Source: Clostridia bacterium | GTDB lineage: Bacteria > Bacillota > Clostridia > UBA1212 | Reading direction: 5' to 3' | Assembly: GCA_017444825.1 (NCBI GenBank) | Contig: JAFSVU010000054.1 | Span: 30,756-94,755, forward strand | DNA: 64,000 nt | Shown: piece after piece, positions 35,658-45,708 of the stretch | Position numbering within the stretch: the first letter of the stretch is position 1 | How the letters are laid out: every line of letters starts with the position of its first letter | Position numbers and translations under genes: made by a program | Notes under the pieces: model-generated | Told to the model about the DNA's origin: nothing | Databases searched by the model: none | What the model saw: the letters and a program-made list of their open reading frames with translations, nothing else

Positions 35658-36749
35658 ATGGCTCGAAAAAGAACCTATTCTGTGAACAGAAGAAAAGCAA
35701 ACGGATTTTTCTTTTTGGGAATATCTGTTTTGCTTCTTGTCGCTGTTGTGGGAGGTATTTTCGGAGCCGCGGTGTTTAACGGAGTAAGACAGGCCTCTCT
35801 CAGCAGAAGAAAGGACCTGGTCCTGAGGATTGGCGCGAAGGACGTGGTCAGGGAGCAGTTCGAGCTGTTTTGCATCATGGTCATCGAGGGAGAGGAATTC
35901 GAGAAGCTTGTGACGAACACGGCTTCGGAAAACGCCCTTGCCACCGCCGTGAAACAGAAGGCGGCGGAATATGCCCAGGAATATTTTGCGCTGAAGTCCG
36001 AGGCAGAGGAGCAGGAAATCACGTTGACGCCTCTCGAAATGGCTGAGGTGGATCTCAAGGTCTCCGACATTCCCAAGGGTGTCAACGCCGACGACTATTA
36101 CCGGAAAAACTACGGTGTCTCGGAGCAGGGCTACCGCGATTTTCTGTACGGCTGGAAGCTCTGCGAAAAATACGTAAACCAGACTGCCGCCAACGTGGAA
36201 GTGGACGAATCGACCAAACGGGAGATATTCGACAGGAACGCATCGAAGCTGGGCTGGGGATTTGCGGACGTTATCTATTTCAACACCAATATCCCGGATT
36301 CCGGCACCATCGCCCTTAAAAGATCCACCGCGCAGAACATCTGCGACACGGTGAACGATGCGGCGGAGAAGGACAAGGAGAGCGTCTTTAAGTCGTTTTA
36401 CGACGCATATAACGAGCCCGGATTTTCATCATCGGGTATTAACGTGGCCATCGCGGGCGAGGTGGCGTCCTCCTGGCCCGGGCTTTTCGACGCCATCAAA
36501 AGAGCCGCCACGGGCTACTGCTACGTGGTGGAGGACACCGGCGCGGTCTTTGCCGTGAGGGTCAGAGAGCGTTACATGTTTGAGACGTACAAGGACTCGG
36601 AGGAGCTTGCGGTACTGGTCATGAGCGACGTGCGGAGAAACGTTGCCGAGAGAGTCATAAAGGGCGGAAAGTACAATATAGCGTATATGGCTGCTATGGA
36701 TTCGGTGGACGTGAAGCCCCTCATAGCCGCAAGGAAAGCAATGGAATGA
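35658..36749 (+). CDS. Membrane-anchored SurA/PrsA-like protein (degenerate peptidyl-prolyl isomerase family)
   Basis: 363 residues. GAGGAAAAA precedes the ATG. After a basic N-terminus ([15 protein letters not shown]) a membrane helix at about 16-40 anchors the protein, with the rest outside. Residues 55-180 form a SurA_N-like helical region ([14 protein letters not shown] ... [27 protein letters not shown]). About 195-320 occupies the place of a parvulin domain ([10 protein letters not shown] ... [17 protein letters not shown]) but lacks a clear active-site pattern. It may be a chaperone-like anchor without isomerase activity. Its stop overlaps the queA start by four bases (ATGA). Confidence 0.6.
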   Translation: MARKRTYSVNRRKANGFFFLGISVLLLVAVVGGIFGAAVFNGVRQASLSRRKDLVLRIGAKDVVREQFELFCIMVIEGEEFEKLVTNTASENALATAVKQKAAEYAQEYFALKSEAEEQEITLTPLEMAEVDLKVSDIPKGVNADDYYRKNYGVSEQGYRDFLYGWKLCEKYVNQTAANVEVDESTKREIFDRNASKLGWGFADVIYFNTNIPDSGTIALKRSTAQNICDTVNDAAEKDKESVFKSFYDAYNEPGFSSSGINVAIAGEVASSWPGLFDAIKRAATGYCYVVEDTGAVFAVRVRERYMFETYKDSEELAVLVMSDVRRNVAERVIKGGKYNIAYMAAMDSVDVKPLIAARKAME

Positions 36750-37831
36750 ACGTAAAAGATTTTGATTATGAACTGCCGGAGAGGCTGATAGCCCAGACGC
36801 CGCTGGCGGACAGGACCGCTTCAAGGCTCCTTGTCATGGACAAGGTGACCGGAGAGATCCAGCACAGGCATTTTTCGGACATTGCCGAATATCTCAGGCC
36901 CGGCGACTGCCTGGTGCTTAACGATACAAGGGTGATCCCCGCGAGGATCATTGGCGAGAAAAAAGAGACGGGCGGCGCCATCGAGTTTGTGCTTCTCAAG
37001 AGGCTTGACGAGGAAAAAGTGTCGGAGCTTGCGGGCGACGGCGCGGTCACGGAGGAACAGACCGAAAAGGGACTGGTCTGGGAAGTGATCTTAAAACCCG
37101 GCAGACGGGCAAAAGAGGGCGCTGTGTTTACCTTCGGAGGGGGCATCCTGGAGGCGAAGATCATAAAGGTCAAGCCGGACGGGAACAGGGTGGTGCTTTT
37201 CACCTGTGACGGGCCTTTTGAAGAGGTGCTTTACAAGGTGGGAACGGTGCCACTGCCGCCGTACATCAAGGAAAAGCTGGACGACCCGGAAAGATATCAG
37301 ACGGTATACGCAAGAGAGAACGGATCCGCCGCGGCGCCTACTGCGGGTCTTCACTTTACTGAGGAGCTTCTGGATAAGCTCCGGGCAAAGGGCGTAAAAA
37401 CCGCTTTTGTGACTCTTCACGTGGGGCTGGGGACTTTCAGACCCGTCAAGACCGAAAAGGTGGAGGACCACCTGATGCACGAGGAGTCCTTTGAGATAAC
37501 CGCGGAAAACTGCGAGAAAATCAATTCCGCAAGGGCCTCGGGAGGAAGGATAATCGCCGTGGGCACCACGTCCACAAGGGTGCTGGAATCTGTGGCGGGA
37601 GACGACGGGCACCTTGAACCATACTCCGGTTCCACGAAGATATTTATTTACCCCGGGTACAGATTTAAGGCGATCGACGGGCTCATAACCAATTTTCATC
37701 TGCCCCAGTCCACATTGATCATGCTGGTGAGCGCTTTTGCGGGCAGAGAGAATATTTTAAACGCATACAGGACCGCCGTGGAGGAGGAATACAGGTTCTT
37801 CAGCTTTGGCGACGCATGCCTTTTTATTTGA
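36746..37831 (+). CDS. queA: S-adenosylmethionine:tRNA ribosyltransferase-isomerase
   Basis: 361 residues. [15 protein letters not shown] at the N-terminus, [40 protein letters not shown] and [10 protein letters not shown] are the QueA landmarks. It transfers the ribosyl part of SAM to preQ1-modified tRNA, making epoxyqueuosine. It is translationally coupled to the SurA/PrsA-like gene. No tgt follows; a DUF1292 gene does. Confidence 0.96.
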   Translation: MNVKDFDYELPERLIAQTPLADRTASRLLVMDKVTGEIQHRHFSDIAEYLRPGDCLVLNDTRVIPARIIGEKKETGGAIEFVLLKRLDEEKVSELAGDGAVTEEQTEKGLVWEVILKPGRRAKEGAVFTFGGGILEAKIIKVKPDGNRVVLFTCDGPFEEVLYKVGTVPLPPYIKEKLDDPERYQTVYARENGSAAAPTAGLHFTEELLDKLRAKGVKTAFVTLHVGLGTFRPVKTEKVEDHLMHEESFEITAENCEKINSARASGGRIIAVGTTSTRVLESVAGDDGHLEPYSGSTKIFIYPGYRFKAIDGLITNFHLPQSTLIMLVSAFAGRENILNAYRTAVEEEYRFFSFGDACLFI

Positions 37832-37857
37832 AACAGTCCTAAAAAGGAGAGAAGAAA

Positions 37858-38130
37858 ATGACTGATTTTTTAAACGGGAACGAAATAGAGCTTACCGACG
37901 AGGACGGAAGAGAGTTTCATTTCAGCCTTCTTGATTTTATCGAGTATGAGGGCTCGGAATACGCGGTGCTGCTGCCGAAGGACAGGCAGGAGGGCCCTGT
38001 GGCGGTGTTTAAGGTCGAGGATATCAACGGGGACGACATTGCCGACTACGTAAGTGTGGACGACCCGGCTCTCGTGGAGAAGGTGTTCGGCATTTTCAAG
38101 GAAAAGGTCAAAAAGGCAACCGGAAACTGA
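37858..38130 (+). CDS. DUF1292 family protein
   Basis: 90 residues, acidic. The pattern IELTDEDGREFHFSLLDFIEYEGSEYAVLLP matches DUF1292, a short beta-rich protein found widely in Firmicutes, often near yrrK/ruvX or alaS. No function is established. AAAGGAGAG precedes the ATG. A strong hairpin follows. Confidence 0.85.
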   Translation: MTDFLNGNEIELTDEDGREFHFSLLDFIEYEGSEYAVLLPKDRQEGPVAVFKVEDINGDDIADYVSVDDPALVEKVFGIFKEKVKKATGN

Positions 38131-38154
38131 CCGGTCACAGCTTGATATAAAGAT

Positions 38155-38197
38155 GGCGGGGCGCCCCGGACCAAAAGAAGGGTCCGGGCGCCCCGCC
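38155..38197. terminator. Strong GC-rich hairpin between convergent genes
   Basis: A 17-pair stem with one bulged C joins 38155-38172 and 38181-38197 around the loop AAAAGAAG. The arms contain the inner palindrome GGGGCGCCCC. No T-run follows on the plus strand; on the minus strand ATCTTTATAT follows. It probably serves both convergent genes. Confidence 0.7.
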
Positions 38198-38219
38198 TGG
38201 TGTAATTGGTTAAAGATAT

Positions 38220-41200
38220 TTAACCGACCTCGATCTTGAAGGTCCTTGGCGTGCCTTCGGTCATGGTTATCACAAAGCTGTATGTGAAAGTGCCGTCGTC
38301 GGAATAGCTCACCATGTAGCCGTCATAGCCAAGCTTCGATGCGATTACGTAGGGAACCCATTCGCCGCCCTTGTTCTCGTAGATCACCGGTACCGAAAGC
38401 GCGGTAAAGCCCTTGGCCACAACCGTGACGTTGTGATCCCTCTCCCAGGTGGATTTGTAGGCGGTGTACTCTTTCGTGGCATAGCCGGGGAGGTCGCGCA
38501 CGTTGTTAAGACCTCCGGAGATGGTGAATTCGAGAGCCTTTCCGTCGGATGTGGACATTGTTGGAACGATGACGTCAGGCAGTACGGTGCCGTTTTGCGT
38601 CTCAACCTTGATCGGGTTTTTCAGGGTGTTCTCCCGGACCATGCGGACGTTGTCGTCGTTTTCCGAAAAATAGGTACCCCAGGGCATCAGTATGCATACG
38701 AAGTTTATGTGGTCTCCTTTCTTAAAGGTGGTCTTGCCTGAAATGTCGAGGGTGAAGGCCGCTGTGCCCGCTCCCTCTCGCACCGCAAATCCGCCGGTGT
38801 ACGCCTTGCCGCCGATAACGATATCGGTCGACTTCAGCATGAACGAAAGGTTGGAGCTGCTGTCGGATTCAACGTATGCCTTGGGGTTCGAAGTGGTCTT
38901 GTGGAAGTAGTCAAAGTAGGGATAATCGCTTCCCAGAGGAATGATCCTCGGTGTATCCGACGTATCTTCTATCACCGACTCGTTGTTTTTGTTCAGGTAG
39001 CCGAATTTGTCGTAGGGCTGGGTGAAGGCGTAGAGGTACATGTCCTCGGCCACGTTGTTGATGGTCACGTCGTCAAGGAACTCGTAGCTCACCTCGTAAT
39101 ATGCCCTGTTCTCATCCGTGTCGGGCATTTCCACGTGGCGGTACGTCTCAAAGACCTTGCCGTCGTACGACGTGTAGCAAAGGGTGATATCTGCGAGGGT
39201 GGGACCTGATGACGAGATGACAGTCCTTCCCACGTTTTCGTAGGAGTTGAAATTCCCCTCGGAATCGGTGTAGCGGAGGAAAAGGTGGGAGCCGTCGTTG
39301 CTGTGCTGGGGCTGCTGGCCTTTTTTCTGGGTCTTCCCCGTGGGATTTCCGTTGGCGTCAACCACTTCGTAGTAGTCGTCTGACCAGTAAGGCGCGGAAA
39401 GCCCTCTGTGGTCGGGGAGCCTTGTCTCCGAGCAATAGAGGTGAATGCAATTGGTTTCGGTGACGCCAATGGACAAATGGTAGTATGCCGAATGGAACCT
39501 TATGGAGGTCACCTGCTTCAGTCTGTAGTTGCCCCACTGCTCATAGAGGTCGCAAAGGGTGAGGGTGTTGTCGGTGTCGTCGCCAACGATCATCGGGAAC
39601 ACGGAAAGACCGTACGAATAGCTGTCGTTGTCGGTGTAGAAAAGCTCTTCGCCGTCCTTGGCAAAGTTCTTGCAGGCTTCCACAGTAATCGGAAGCAGAT
39701 TTCCCGCGGCGTCAAGCAGTACCGCACATTCAAGGCAGCCGGAGTTCTCGGTCTCGCCCACCACGTATATCCTGCGGGTTCCGCCGGAGGGGCTTGCGGT
39801 AAAAGTCACCTTGTGCTCCTTGAGAGGATTTTCGTAGGGTTCGTCAAATCCGCCGGGGCCCTTGATGCTCAGCCTGTAAGCTCCGATAAGGTTATCGTAC
39901 CCGCTGGAAAGGGATGATTTAGAGGATGCTTTTTTATCCACTGTTATCTCGATGGGAGACCGCTCGAGATAACTTTCCTGAAGGAAAGCTCCGAAATCGT
40001 GGGAGTCGTCTGTGTAGATCCGCCTGGCCATGTAAATGCTTTTGCCTTTTTTGACCTTGGCGCTGTCCACCGCCAGTTCCTGAACTATCCTGTACGTTCC
40101 GTCCTCGAGAGTCACTTTAAGTTTACCGTTGTACCGGTCGTCGGTCCCGAGTATTATGCCGAAAATTCCCGCGTCTTTTATATCAAAGGCGGTGTAGCCT
40201 GCGGTCTCCCAGTCCACCTCGTCGAGGCTGTAATGGGGTCCGGAGGAATCGTTCACCACGAATTTTTCGACTTTTTCCTCAGGAATCTCGATGATATCGC
40301 CAACGGATGTCACCCCCGAAGTTTCGGCAGTGGCGATGAACCTTATGTTCTCATGGATCTTGTCCGAGTAAACGTTAAAATTTCTGTCGAGTTTGAACTG
40401 GGGCACGTCACGTGACAATTTCACGAGTGAAAAGTCCTTGATGTATATTTCTTCGCCAACGAAACCTCCCGCGTCGATCCTGAATGCGGTGATGAAGCTT
40501 TTGAGGTTCGTGTTATTGTCGAAATAAAGCAGATACGTGTGGTATTCGTTGTCTGCGATCAGCTTGAAACTCATGTTGGACTCTGCCACAAAGGTGGTGA
40601 GCTTTCCCGCCACGTAGTAGAGGGTGGCGTCGCTGGAACCGGAGCACTTTATGGTGACCGAAAAGGCGTCGTAATCGTCCACGTTGTATTTGTTTTTGGG
40701 CACGTTGAAGCAGGCGTAGGGGTCGTAGGTGCTTGTGACCTTCATCATAACGGAGCCGTCATCGTTATACACGGGCTTCTCCATATCCCGGGCCGTCATA
40801 AAATCGTCGAGAGGAAGGCTCACCTGGTCCGCAATTGCTTCTTCGCCCGAAGCAAAATTCTGGTCAAGCACGTGAAGATTGTAATAATAGATTCCCTGAT
40901 CGTAGAGGTTTGCCCTCGCATATGAGCCTGCGGAGAAGAACGTTCTGCCTCCTTCCATGGTCATATACGCGTTCATGGTGCCCGACAGATACTCGCCTCC
41001 GCTGAGATTCTGAAGTGATCTGAGCCCGCTGAAGCCGTCCTTAGTCATGAGAGCGTATTCCAGCCTCGCATTGGTGTTTTCCAGAATGTAGGAGGAACGG
41101 GTGTTGTCGTTATAGTAACCGTTAACTTTGTTGGCAAAGCCTGCGGCGGTCGTGATGGTTTTCCCGTAGGGGCCGTCGTAATCCTTATATACGACGGGTT

Positions 41201-41327
41201 CCTGAGTGGGAAGGCTCGGCTTTTCTGTCTCGCCCGGTACCACAGCAGGGGTACAGCCGAAACAAACCAATGCCGCAGCAGTGATGATCAGTGTTAGAAT
41301 TGCGATCTTAAGGCAGGTGTTTTTCAT
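38220..41327 (-). CDS. Large lipoprotein of unknown function (1035 residues)
   Basis: A signal peptide ends in CFGC with lipid-carrying Cys25, then a Pro/Glu/Thr linker to about 45. The rest has no recognised catalytic motif. Features seen: a jelly-roll-like stretch around 200-300 (FSVTIKCSGSSDATLYYVAG, EEIYIKDFSLVKL) resembling carbohydrate-binding modules, several bounded beta-rich segments, and conserved-looking aromatic patches (YLYAFTQPYDKFGYLNKNN). The architecture would suit a surface glycan-binding or degrading protein. The gene lies 27 bases before gltX's stop side on the same strand but is a separate unit by function. Confidence 0.6.
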   Translation of the reverse strand: MKNTCLKIAILTLIITAAALVCFGCTPAVVPGETEKPSLPTQEPVVYKDYDGPYGKTITTAAGFANKVNGYYNDNTRSSYILENTNARLEYALMTKDGFSGLRSLQNLSGGEYLSGTMNAYMTMEGGRTFFSAGSYARANLYDQGIYYYNLHVLDQNFASGEEAIADQVSLPLDDFMTARDMEKPVYNDDGSVMMKVTSTYDPYACFNVPKNKYNVDDYDAFSVTIKCSGSSDATLYYVAGKLTTFVAESNMSFKLIADNEYHTYLLYFDNNTNLKSFITAFRIDAGGFVGEEIYIKDFSLVKLSRDVPQFKLDRNFNVYSDKIHENIRFIATAETSGVTSVGDIIEIPEEKVEKFVVNDSSGPHYSLDEVDWETAGYTAFDIKDAGIFGIILGTDDRYNGKLKVTLEDGTYRIVQELAVDSAKVKKGKSIYMARRIYTDDSHDFGAFLQESYLERSPIEITVDKKASSKSSLSSGYDNLIGAYRLSIKGPGGFDEPYENPLKEHKVTFTASPSGGTRRIYVVGETENSGCLECAVLLDAAGNLLPITVEACKNFAKDGEELFYTDNDSYSYGLSVFPMIVGDDTDNTLTLCDLYEQWGNYRLKQVTSIRFHSAYYHLSIGVTETNCIHLYCSETRLPDHRGLSAPYWSDDYYEVVDANGNPTGKTQKKGQQPQHSNDGSHLFLRYTDSEGNFNSYENVGRTVISSSGPTLADITLCYTSYDGKVFETYRHVEMPDTDENRAYYEVSYEFLDDVTINNVAEDMYLYAFTQPYDKFGYLNKNNESVIEDTSDTPRIIPLGSDYPYFDYFHKTTSNPKAYVESDSSSNLSFMLKSTDIVIGGKAYTGGFAVREGAGTAAFTLDISGKTTFKKGDHINFVCILMPWGTYFSENDDNVRMVRENTLKNPIKVETQNGTVLPDVIVPTMSTSDGKALEFTISGGLNNVRDLPGYATKEYTAYKSTWERDHNVTVVAKGFTALSVPVIYENKGGEWVPYVIASKLGYDGYMVSYSDDGTFTYSFVITMTEGTPRTFKIEVG

Positions 41328-41354
41328 GTCAGGCCCTCCAGCGTTAAATTATAG

Positions 41355-42833
41355 TCACGAGAGTCTCGCGATACCGTCTGCGATCCTTCTCATGGTCTCG
41401 TCATAACCAAGTATCTCGGCCAGCTCAGTGGCGCCGCCGGGAGTTGCGGGAAGTCCGCTGACGGCAGTTCTTAAAGGCCAGAGCAACTGGCTGTTTTTCA
41501 GTTCATTCTCCGCGGCAACGCCAAGGAGAAACTCGTATATCTTATCCGAAACGAAATTTTCTTTGACCTCGGGGGAATCGCCGAAGGCTTTCTCAATTAT
41601 TCCGAGAGCCTTGAGGGATATCTCCCGGTCGGTCTTCATTTTCTTGTGGCAGTAAAGCTCCGTGTCGTAATCCTGAAGGGCCGCAAGAAAACCGATCTTC
41701 TCCGGGATCTCGGCAAGGGTGCTGATCCTGGTCTTCACGAGAAGGGCGATCTTCTTTAGAACTTCGGGAGCGGGAACGGCTGCGCCGGCGTTTTTGAACA
41801 CGTCCTCGACTGTGCCGAGGGTAAGTCCCAGGAAACGGTCGTCGTCCATGCGCTTAATGTACTCGCCGTTCATCCAGGTGAGCTTTTCGATATCAAATAT
41901 CGCCGGGGACTTGCTGATGCCCGAAATACTGAAGACCTTTTCCAACTCGCCAAGGGTATAGAACTCCTCGTTTCCTGAGGGGCTCCACCCGAGAAGGCAG
42001 ATGTAATTAAGTATGGCCTCGGGCAGATATCCCTTTGCCACGAGATCAAAGAAGGATGCGTCGCCGTTTCTCTTCGAAAGCTTGTGATGCTCGTCCTTCA
42101 TTATAGGTGCGCAGTGAACGTATACCGGTATATCCCACCCGAAGGCTTCGTAAAGGAGGTTGTATTTCGGCGTAGAGGAGAGGTATTCGTTTCCTCTGAC
42201 CACGTGGGTGATGCCCATAAGATGGTCGTCCACAACGTTTGCGAAGTTATACGTGGGAAGCCCGTCGCTCTTGAGCAGCACCTGGTCGTCCAGAGTCTTA
42301 TTCTCCACCGTTATGTCGCCGTAGACCGCGTCCGTGAAGGTGGTGGTGCCTGTAAGAGGCATTTTCTGGCGGATGACGTAGGGAATGCCCGCCGCAAGAT
42401 TCATGGCCACGACCTCCGGATCCAGATCACGGCAATGTCTGTCGTAGTTAAACCCGGTGCCCAGAGCCTCGTCGCTGGTCTTCAGGCTCTCCAGTCTCTC
42501 TTTTGTGCAGAAGCAGTAGTACGCGGCTCCCTTTTCGACCAGTATCTCGGCATACTTTTTATAGATATCTCTTCTCTGGCTCTGAATGTACGGTCCGCAG
42601 TCGCCTTCTTTTCCCGGGCCCTCATCATAGTCAATGCCCGTCGCCTTGAGCGTGTTAAACACCACGTCGAGAGCGCCTTCCACGTACCGCTCCTGGTCGG
42701 TATCTTCGATCCTGAGAAGAAAATCTCCGCCCTGCGACTTCGCAATGAGATACTCGTAAAGCGCCGTGCGAAGGTTTCCTATATGCATGTAGCCCGTGGG
42801 GCTGGGTGCGAATCTTGTTCTGGTTTTTTTCAT
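41355..42833 (-). CDS. gltX: Glutamyl-tRNA synthetase
   Basis: 492 residues from the ATG at 42833, with AGAGG eight bases upstream; an earlier in-frame ATG lacks a site. The class I motif HIGH appears as HIGN in [19 protein letters not shown], and KMSKS as KLSKRNG near 250. The C-terminal anticodon-binding domain is complete. Discriminating or non-discriminating specificity cannot be read by eye. No T-box leader is seen upstream. Confidence 0.96.
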   Translation of the reverse strand: MKKTRTRFAPSPTGYMHIGNLRTALYEYLIAKSQGGDFLLRIEDTDQERYVEGALDVVFNTLKATGIDYDEGPGKEGDCGPYIQSQRRDIYKKYAEILVEKGAAYYCFCTKERLESLKTSDEALGTGFNYDRHCRDLDPEVVAMNLAAGIPYVIRQKMPLTGTTTFTDAVYGDITVENKTLDDQVLLKSDGLPTYNFANVVDDHLMGITHVVRGNEYLSSTPKYNLLYEAFGWDIPVYVHCAPIMKDEHHKLSKRNGDASFFDLVAKGYLPEAILNYICLLGWSPSGNEEFYTLGELEKVFSISGISKSPAIFDIEKLTWMNGEYIKRMDDDRFLGLTLGTVEDVFKNAGAAVPAPEVLKKIALLVKTRISTLAEIPEKIGFLAALQDYDTELYCHKKMKTDREISLKALGIIEKAFGDSPEVKENFVSDKIYEFLLGVAAENELKNSQLLWPLRTAVSGLPATPGGATELAEILGYDETMRRIADGIARLS

Positions 42834-42944
42834 CAAAATTACCTCTCTTGAAAATACTGTATGCCCGCAGAGGGGCCGCTTTTTCGCAACCCTTAATTTA
42901 TCATAAAACAGCCGCCATTTCCACCTCAATTTACGATGAAACGT

Positions 42945-42974
42945 TTGAACAGGCGCTTCTCCCTGTGGTAAAAT
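42945..42974 (+). promoter_or_regulatory. Sigma-A promoter of the YbaK-type gene
   Basis: TTGAAC and TAAAAT are separated by 18 bases, about 49 bases before the ATG at 43023. It faces away from gltX. Confidence 0.55.
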
Positions 42975-43022
42975 ATCACCGTCCGGGGCATGGAATTGAT
43001 CCCGGGGAAGGGAGTATTGGTT

Positions 43023-43487
43023 ATGGCGGAACTCACCAATGCAATAAGGCTTTTAAAGGACGCCGGAGCGTTTATCGATGCCTATGAAATAACCAATGAC
43101 TTCACCGACGCGGCGGAGCTTGCCGCGAAGATGGGCCTTGATCCCGACCGTGTATTCAAGACGCTTGTTACTGTCGGAAAGAGCGGCACCCACCACGTGT
43201 TCATGGTCCCCTCCCGGGCAAAGCTGGACCTTAAAAAAGCGGCGGCTGCCTGCGGCGAGAAATTCGTAGAGATGATCCCTCAGAAGGATCTCCTCAAAAC
43301 AACAGGATACGTCCACGGAGGCTGCTCCCCGGTGGCTATGAAAAAGCAGTTTGAGACCTTCATTGACGAGACCTGCGTGCTTTTTGAGAACATCTGCTTT
43401 TCGGCAGGCCGCGTTGGCGAGCTCGCAGACGTTAAGACAGGGGTTTTTATCGATAAATTCGGCGTTACCGTCGCCGACATCACTTAG
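43023..43487 (+). CDS. ybaK: YbaK/EbsC-type aminoacyl-tRNA deacylase
   Basis: 154 residues from the ATG at 43023 with GGGAG upstream. The conserved lysine lies in RVFKTLV near residue 46, and [10 protein letters not shown] near 101 is the YbaK signature. YbaK clears Cys-tRNA(Pro) formed by misacylation, so it works with ProRS. It lies divergently from gltX and 26 bases before the D-2-hydroxyacid dehydrogenase, probably one operon. Confidence 0.9.
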   Translation: MAELTNAIRLLKDAGAFIDAYEITNDFTDAAELAAKMGLDPDRVFKTLVTVGKSGTHHVFMVPSRAKLDLKKAAAACGEKFVEMIPQKDLLKTTGYVHGGCSPVAMKKQFETFIDETCVLFENICFSAGRVGELADVKTGVFIDKFGVTVADIT

Positions 43488-43513
43488 TATCAACAATGAT
43501 GAGGAAATTGGTT

Positions 43514-44461
43514 ATGAAGATTACAGTACTTGACAGGAACACAGTGACAATGGGTGACCTTGACTTCGGTCCCCTGGAACGGCTTGGCGAAGTATCCTAT
43601 TTCGACGCTCTCCCCGCAGATGAAGTGGTCTCCGCCTGCAGAGGCGCGGATGCGGTCATCATCAATAAAGCCAAAATGACCAGGGAGGTCATAGAGGCAC
43701 TGCCCGATCTCAAATTTATCGGCCTTTTCGCCACCGGCTATAACAACGTCGACTGCGCCGCGGCCCGCGAGCACGGAATTGACGTGGTAAACGCACCGGG
43801 CTACAGCACCGACTCCGTTGCGCAGCTGGTCTTTGCGTTCATACTTTCGTTTGCCACAAGCATCTCGGAATATGACCGGTCCGTCCACCGCGGCGAATGG
43901 GTCTACTCAAAGACTTTTGCATATTTTCCCTACAGGCTGACGGAACTTGCGGGAAAGACTCTCGGAGTGGTGGGCTTCGGTGCCATAGGACGCAAGGTGG
44001 CGACTATCGGAAGTTCCCTCGGCATGCGGGTCATCATCCACTCCCGCCGCCTTTACGACGATTGCGTATACGAGCAGGTGGGAAAAGAGCAGCTGTTCCG
44101 CGAGAGCGACTTCCTCTCCCTGAACTGCCCACTGAACCCCGGGACAGCGAAATTTGTCTCAAAGGAGACTCTTTCGCTCATGAAGCCCACGGCATTCATT
44201 ATTAACACAGCCAGGGGCGGCGTCATCGACTCCGAAGCCCTTGCGGAGGCGCTGGACAGCGGCGTCATAGCCGGCGCAGGCATTGACGTGCTGGAAAACG
44301 AACCCATGCGCGAGGACGACCCTCTCCGCACAGCCAAAAACTGCATGATCACGCCGCACATAGCCTGGGCATCAAAAGAAGCCCGGGAACGTCTCATCGT
44401 CATGGTGACGGAGAGTCTCGGGCTCTGGATGAAAGGGGAAAAGCGGTTCGTCGTTAACTGA
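43514..44461 (+). CDS. D-2-hydroxyacid dehydrogenase (hydroxypyruvate/glycerate dehydrogenase type)
   Basis: 315 residues from the ATG at 43514; GAGGA lies about ten bases upstream. The NAD fold has GFGAIGRK near residue 153. The catalytic triad is visible: Arg in NTARGG near 233, Glu in ENEPM near 262, His in TPHIAW near 281. Members reduce hydroxypyruvate, glyoxylate or related 2-ketoacids; GLFATGYNNVD near 70 is common to the glycerate dehydrogenase group. The exact substrate is open. Its stop is eight bases from the convergent hom stop. Confidence 0.88.
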   Translation: MKITVLDRNTVTMGDLDFGPLERLGEVSYFDALPADEVVSACRGADAVIINKAKMTREVIEALPDLKFIGLFATGYNNVDCAAAREHGIDVVNAPGYSTDSVAQLVFAFILSFATSISEYDRSVHRGEWVYSKTFAYFPYRLTELAGKTLGVVGFGAIGRKVATIGSSLGMRVIIHSRRLYDDCVYEQVGKEQLFRESDFLSLNCPLNPGTAKFVSKETLSLMKPTAFIINTARGGVIDSEALAEALDSGVIAGAGIDVLENEPMREDDPLRTAKNCMITPHIAWASKEARERLIVMVTESLGLWMKGEKRFVVN

Positions 44462-44469
44462 CCGGCGCT

Positions 44470-45708
44470 TCAAACTGTTTCATTAAAAATTTTTAATATA
44501 AGGCCGGCAGTGGAACCCGGGAACGCCTTTGTCAGGCTGTCGACGGTCTCGCTGAGGCCTTCCGGTGTGAGCTCACCCGTTACAAAAGCGGTGGTACTGC
44601 CGCAGCTGACCATCTGAAGTCCTTCGAGGCCCGGCTTGAATTCGCCGTCGGGGATATTGTCGAGGCGGATGTAGTACCTTGAGGGCTCTCCGATGGGGGC
44701 GATCTCGGCCTCGTTTGAAATGAAGCCGGGCTTCACAGCATCGTTCTCAGCTCCGATGAGGAGCTCAACGATGTCGCCGCAGATCGCATTGGCGGTGGGA
44801 AGCTTGCCGGCGCCGATGCCGTAGAAGAACGTGTTGCCGGTGTACTCGCCGCGGATGAGGATGCCGTTGTAGGCGCCGCTTACCGAGCAGAGGAAGCTGG
44901 ACTTCATCACCAGCTGGGGCTCGACACAGGCCGTGACAGCGCCGTTCACAAGGGCGGTGCGGGCGATGAGTTTAATGCGGCCGCCGAGAGCTCCGGCGTT
45001 TGCAATGTCGCCGGCTGTTATCTTTCTGATACCCGTGGTGGGTATTTTTTTGTAATCAACGAATTTGCCGTAGGCAATGGATGAAAGAATGGCGATCTTG
45101 CGGGCCGGGTCGAAGCCGTCCACGTCGGAGGAGGGATTGGCTTCTGCATATCCGCGGGTCTGGGCTTCCCAGAGGGCCTCGTCGAAGGAGAGACCGTCCT
45201 CTTCCATGCGGGTGAGCATGTAGTTGGTGGTGCCGTTGACCACGCCCATGATGCCGCTGATGACGTTGGCGCCCATGCAGATCCTGAGGGGACGGATGAT
45301 CGGCACGCTGCCGCCCACGCTGGCTTCGTAGAGGAAGCGGACGCCCTTGTCGTATGCAATGCCTTCAAGCTCTCTGCCGTGCTCTGCCACCAGGTCCTTG
45401 TTTGACGTGACCACGTGCTTGCCTGCCAAAAGGGCCTTCTTTGTTATACTGTACGCGAAATCGAGGCCGCCGACGGTCACTACCGCAACGTCGATCTCTT
45501 CATCCTCCAGTACGTTCTTCGGATCCTTTACCGCGTACTGCTCGTAAGGTGTGCCGGTGAGGTCTCTTATGTCGAGAATGGATTTAAGAGCAACCTGCCT
45601 CGAAAAACGGGCGCTGAGTTTGCCGGACTCGTTAATGAGTATATCGGCAACGCCGGAACCGACTACACCGCAGCCGATGACCGCGATCTTGAAAGCTTTA
45701 TCTGTCAT
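44470..45708 (-). CDS. hom: Homoserine dehydrogenase
   Basis: 412 residues with GGAGG upstream. NAD loop GCGVVGSGVADIL near residue 12; YEASVGGSVPIIRPL and GVVNGTTNYMLTRM near 130-170 are the substrate-binding blocks, and SDVDGFDPARK the catalytic segment with Lys and Asp. The C-terminal 75 residues sit where an ACT domain normally lies (PSRYYIRLDN) but the usual ligand loop is not evident. It makes homoserine from aspartate semialdehyde. The gene overlaps the thrC stop by 11 bases, forming thrC-hom. Confidence 0.94.
   Translation of the reverse strand: MTDKAFKIAVIGCGVVGSGVADILINESGKLSARFSRQVALKSILDIRDLTGTPYEQYAVKDPKNVLEDEEIDVAVVTVGGLDFAYSITKKALLAGKHVVTSNKDLVAEHGRELEGIAYDKGVRFLYEASVGGSVPIIRPLRICMGANVISGIMGVVNGTTNYMLTRMEEDGLSFDEALWEAQTRGYAEANPSSDVDGFDPARKIAILSSIAYGKFVDYKKIPTTGIRKITAGDIANAGALGGRIKLIARTALVNGAVTACVEPQLVMKSSFLCSVSGAYNGILIRGEYTGNTFFYGIGAGKLPTANAICGDIVELLIGAENDAVKPGFISNEAEIAPIGEPSRYYIRLDNIPDGEFKPGLEGLQMVSCGSTTAFVTGELTPEGLSETVDSLTKAFPGSTAGLILKIFNETV

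Noticed and set aside
42884..42899. CGCAACCCTTA, similar to part of the 21-bp direct repeat near 29920
   Set aside because: An 11-base match without the rest of the element is expected by chance.
42834..42990. T-box leader for gltX
   Set aside because: No GGGTGGNACCGCG-type antiterminator and too little space.
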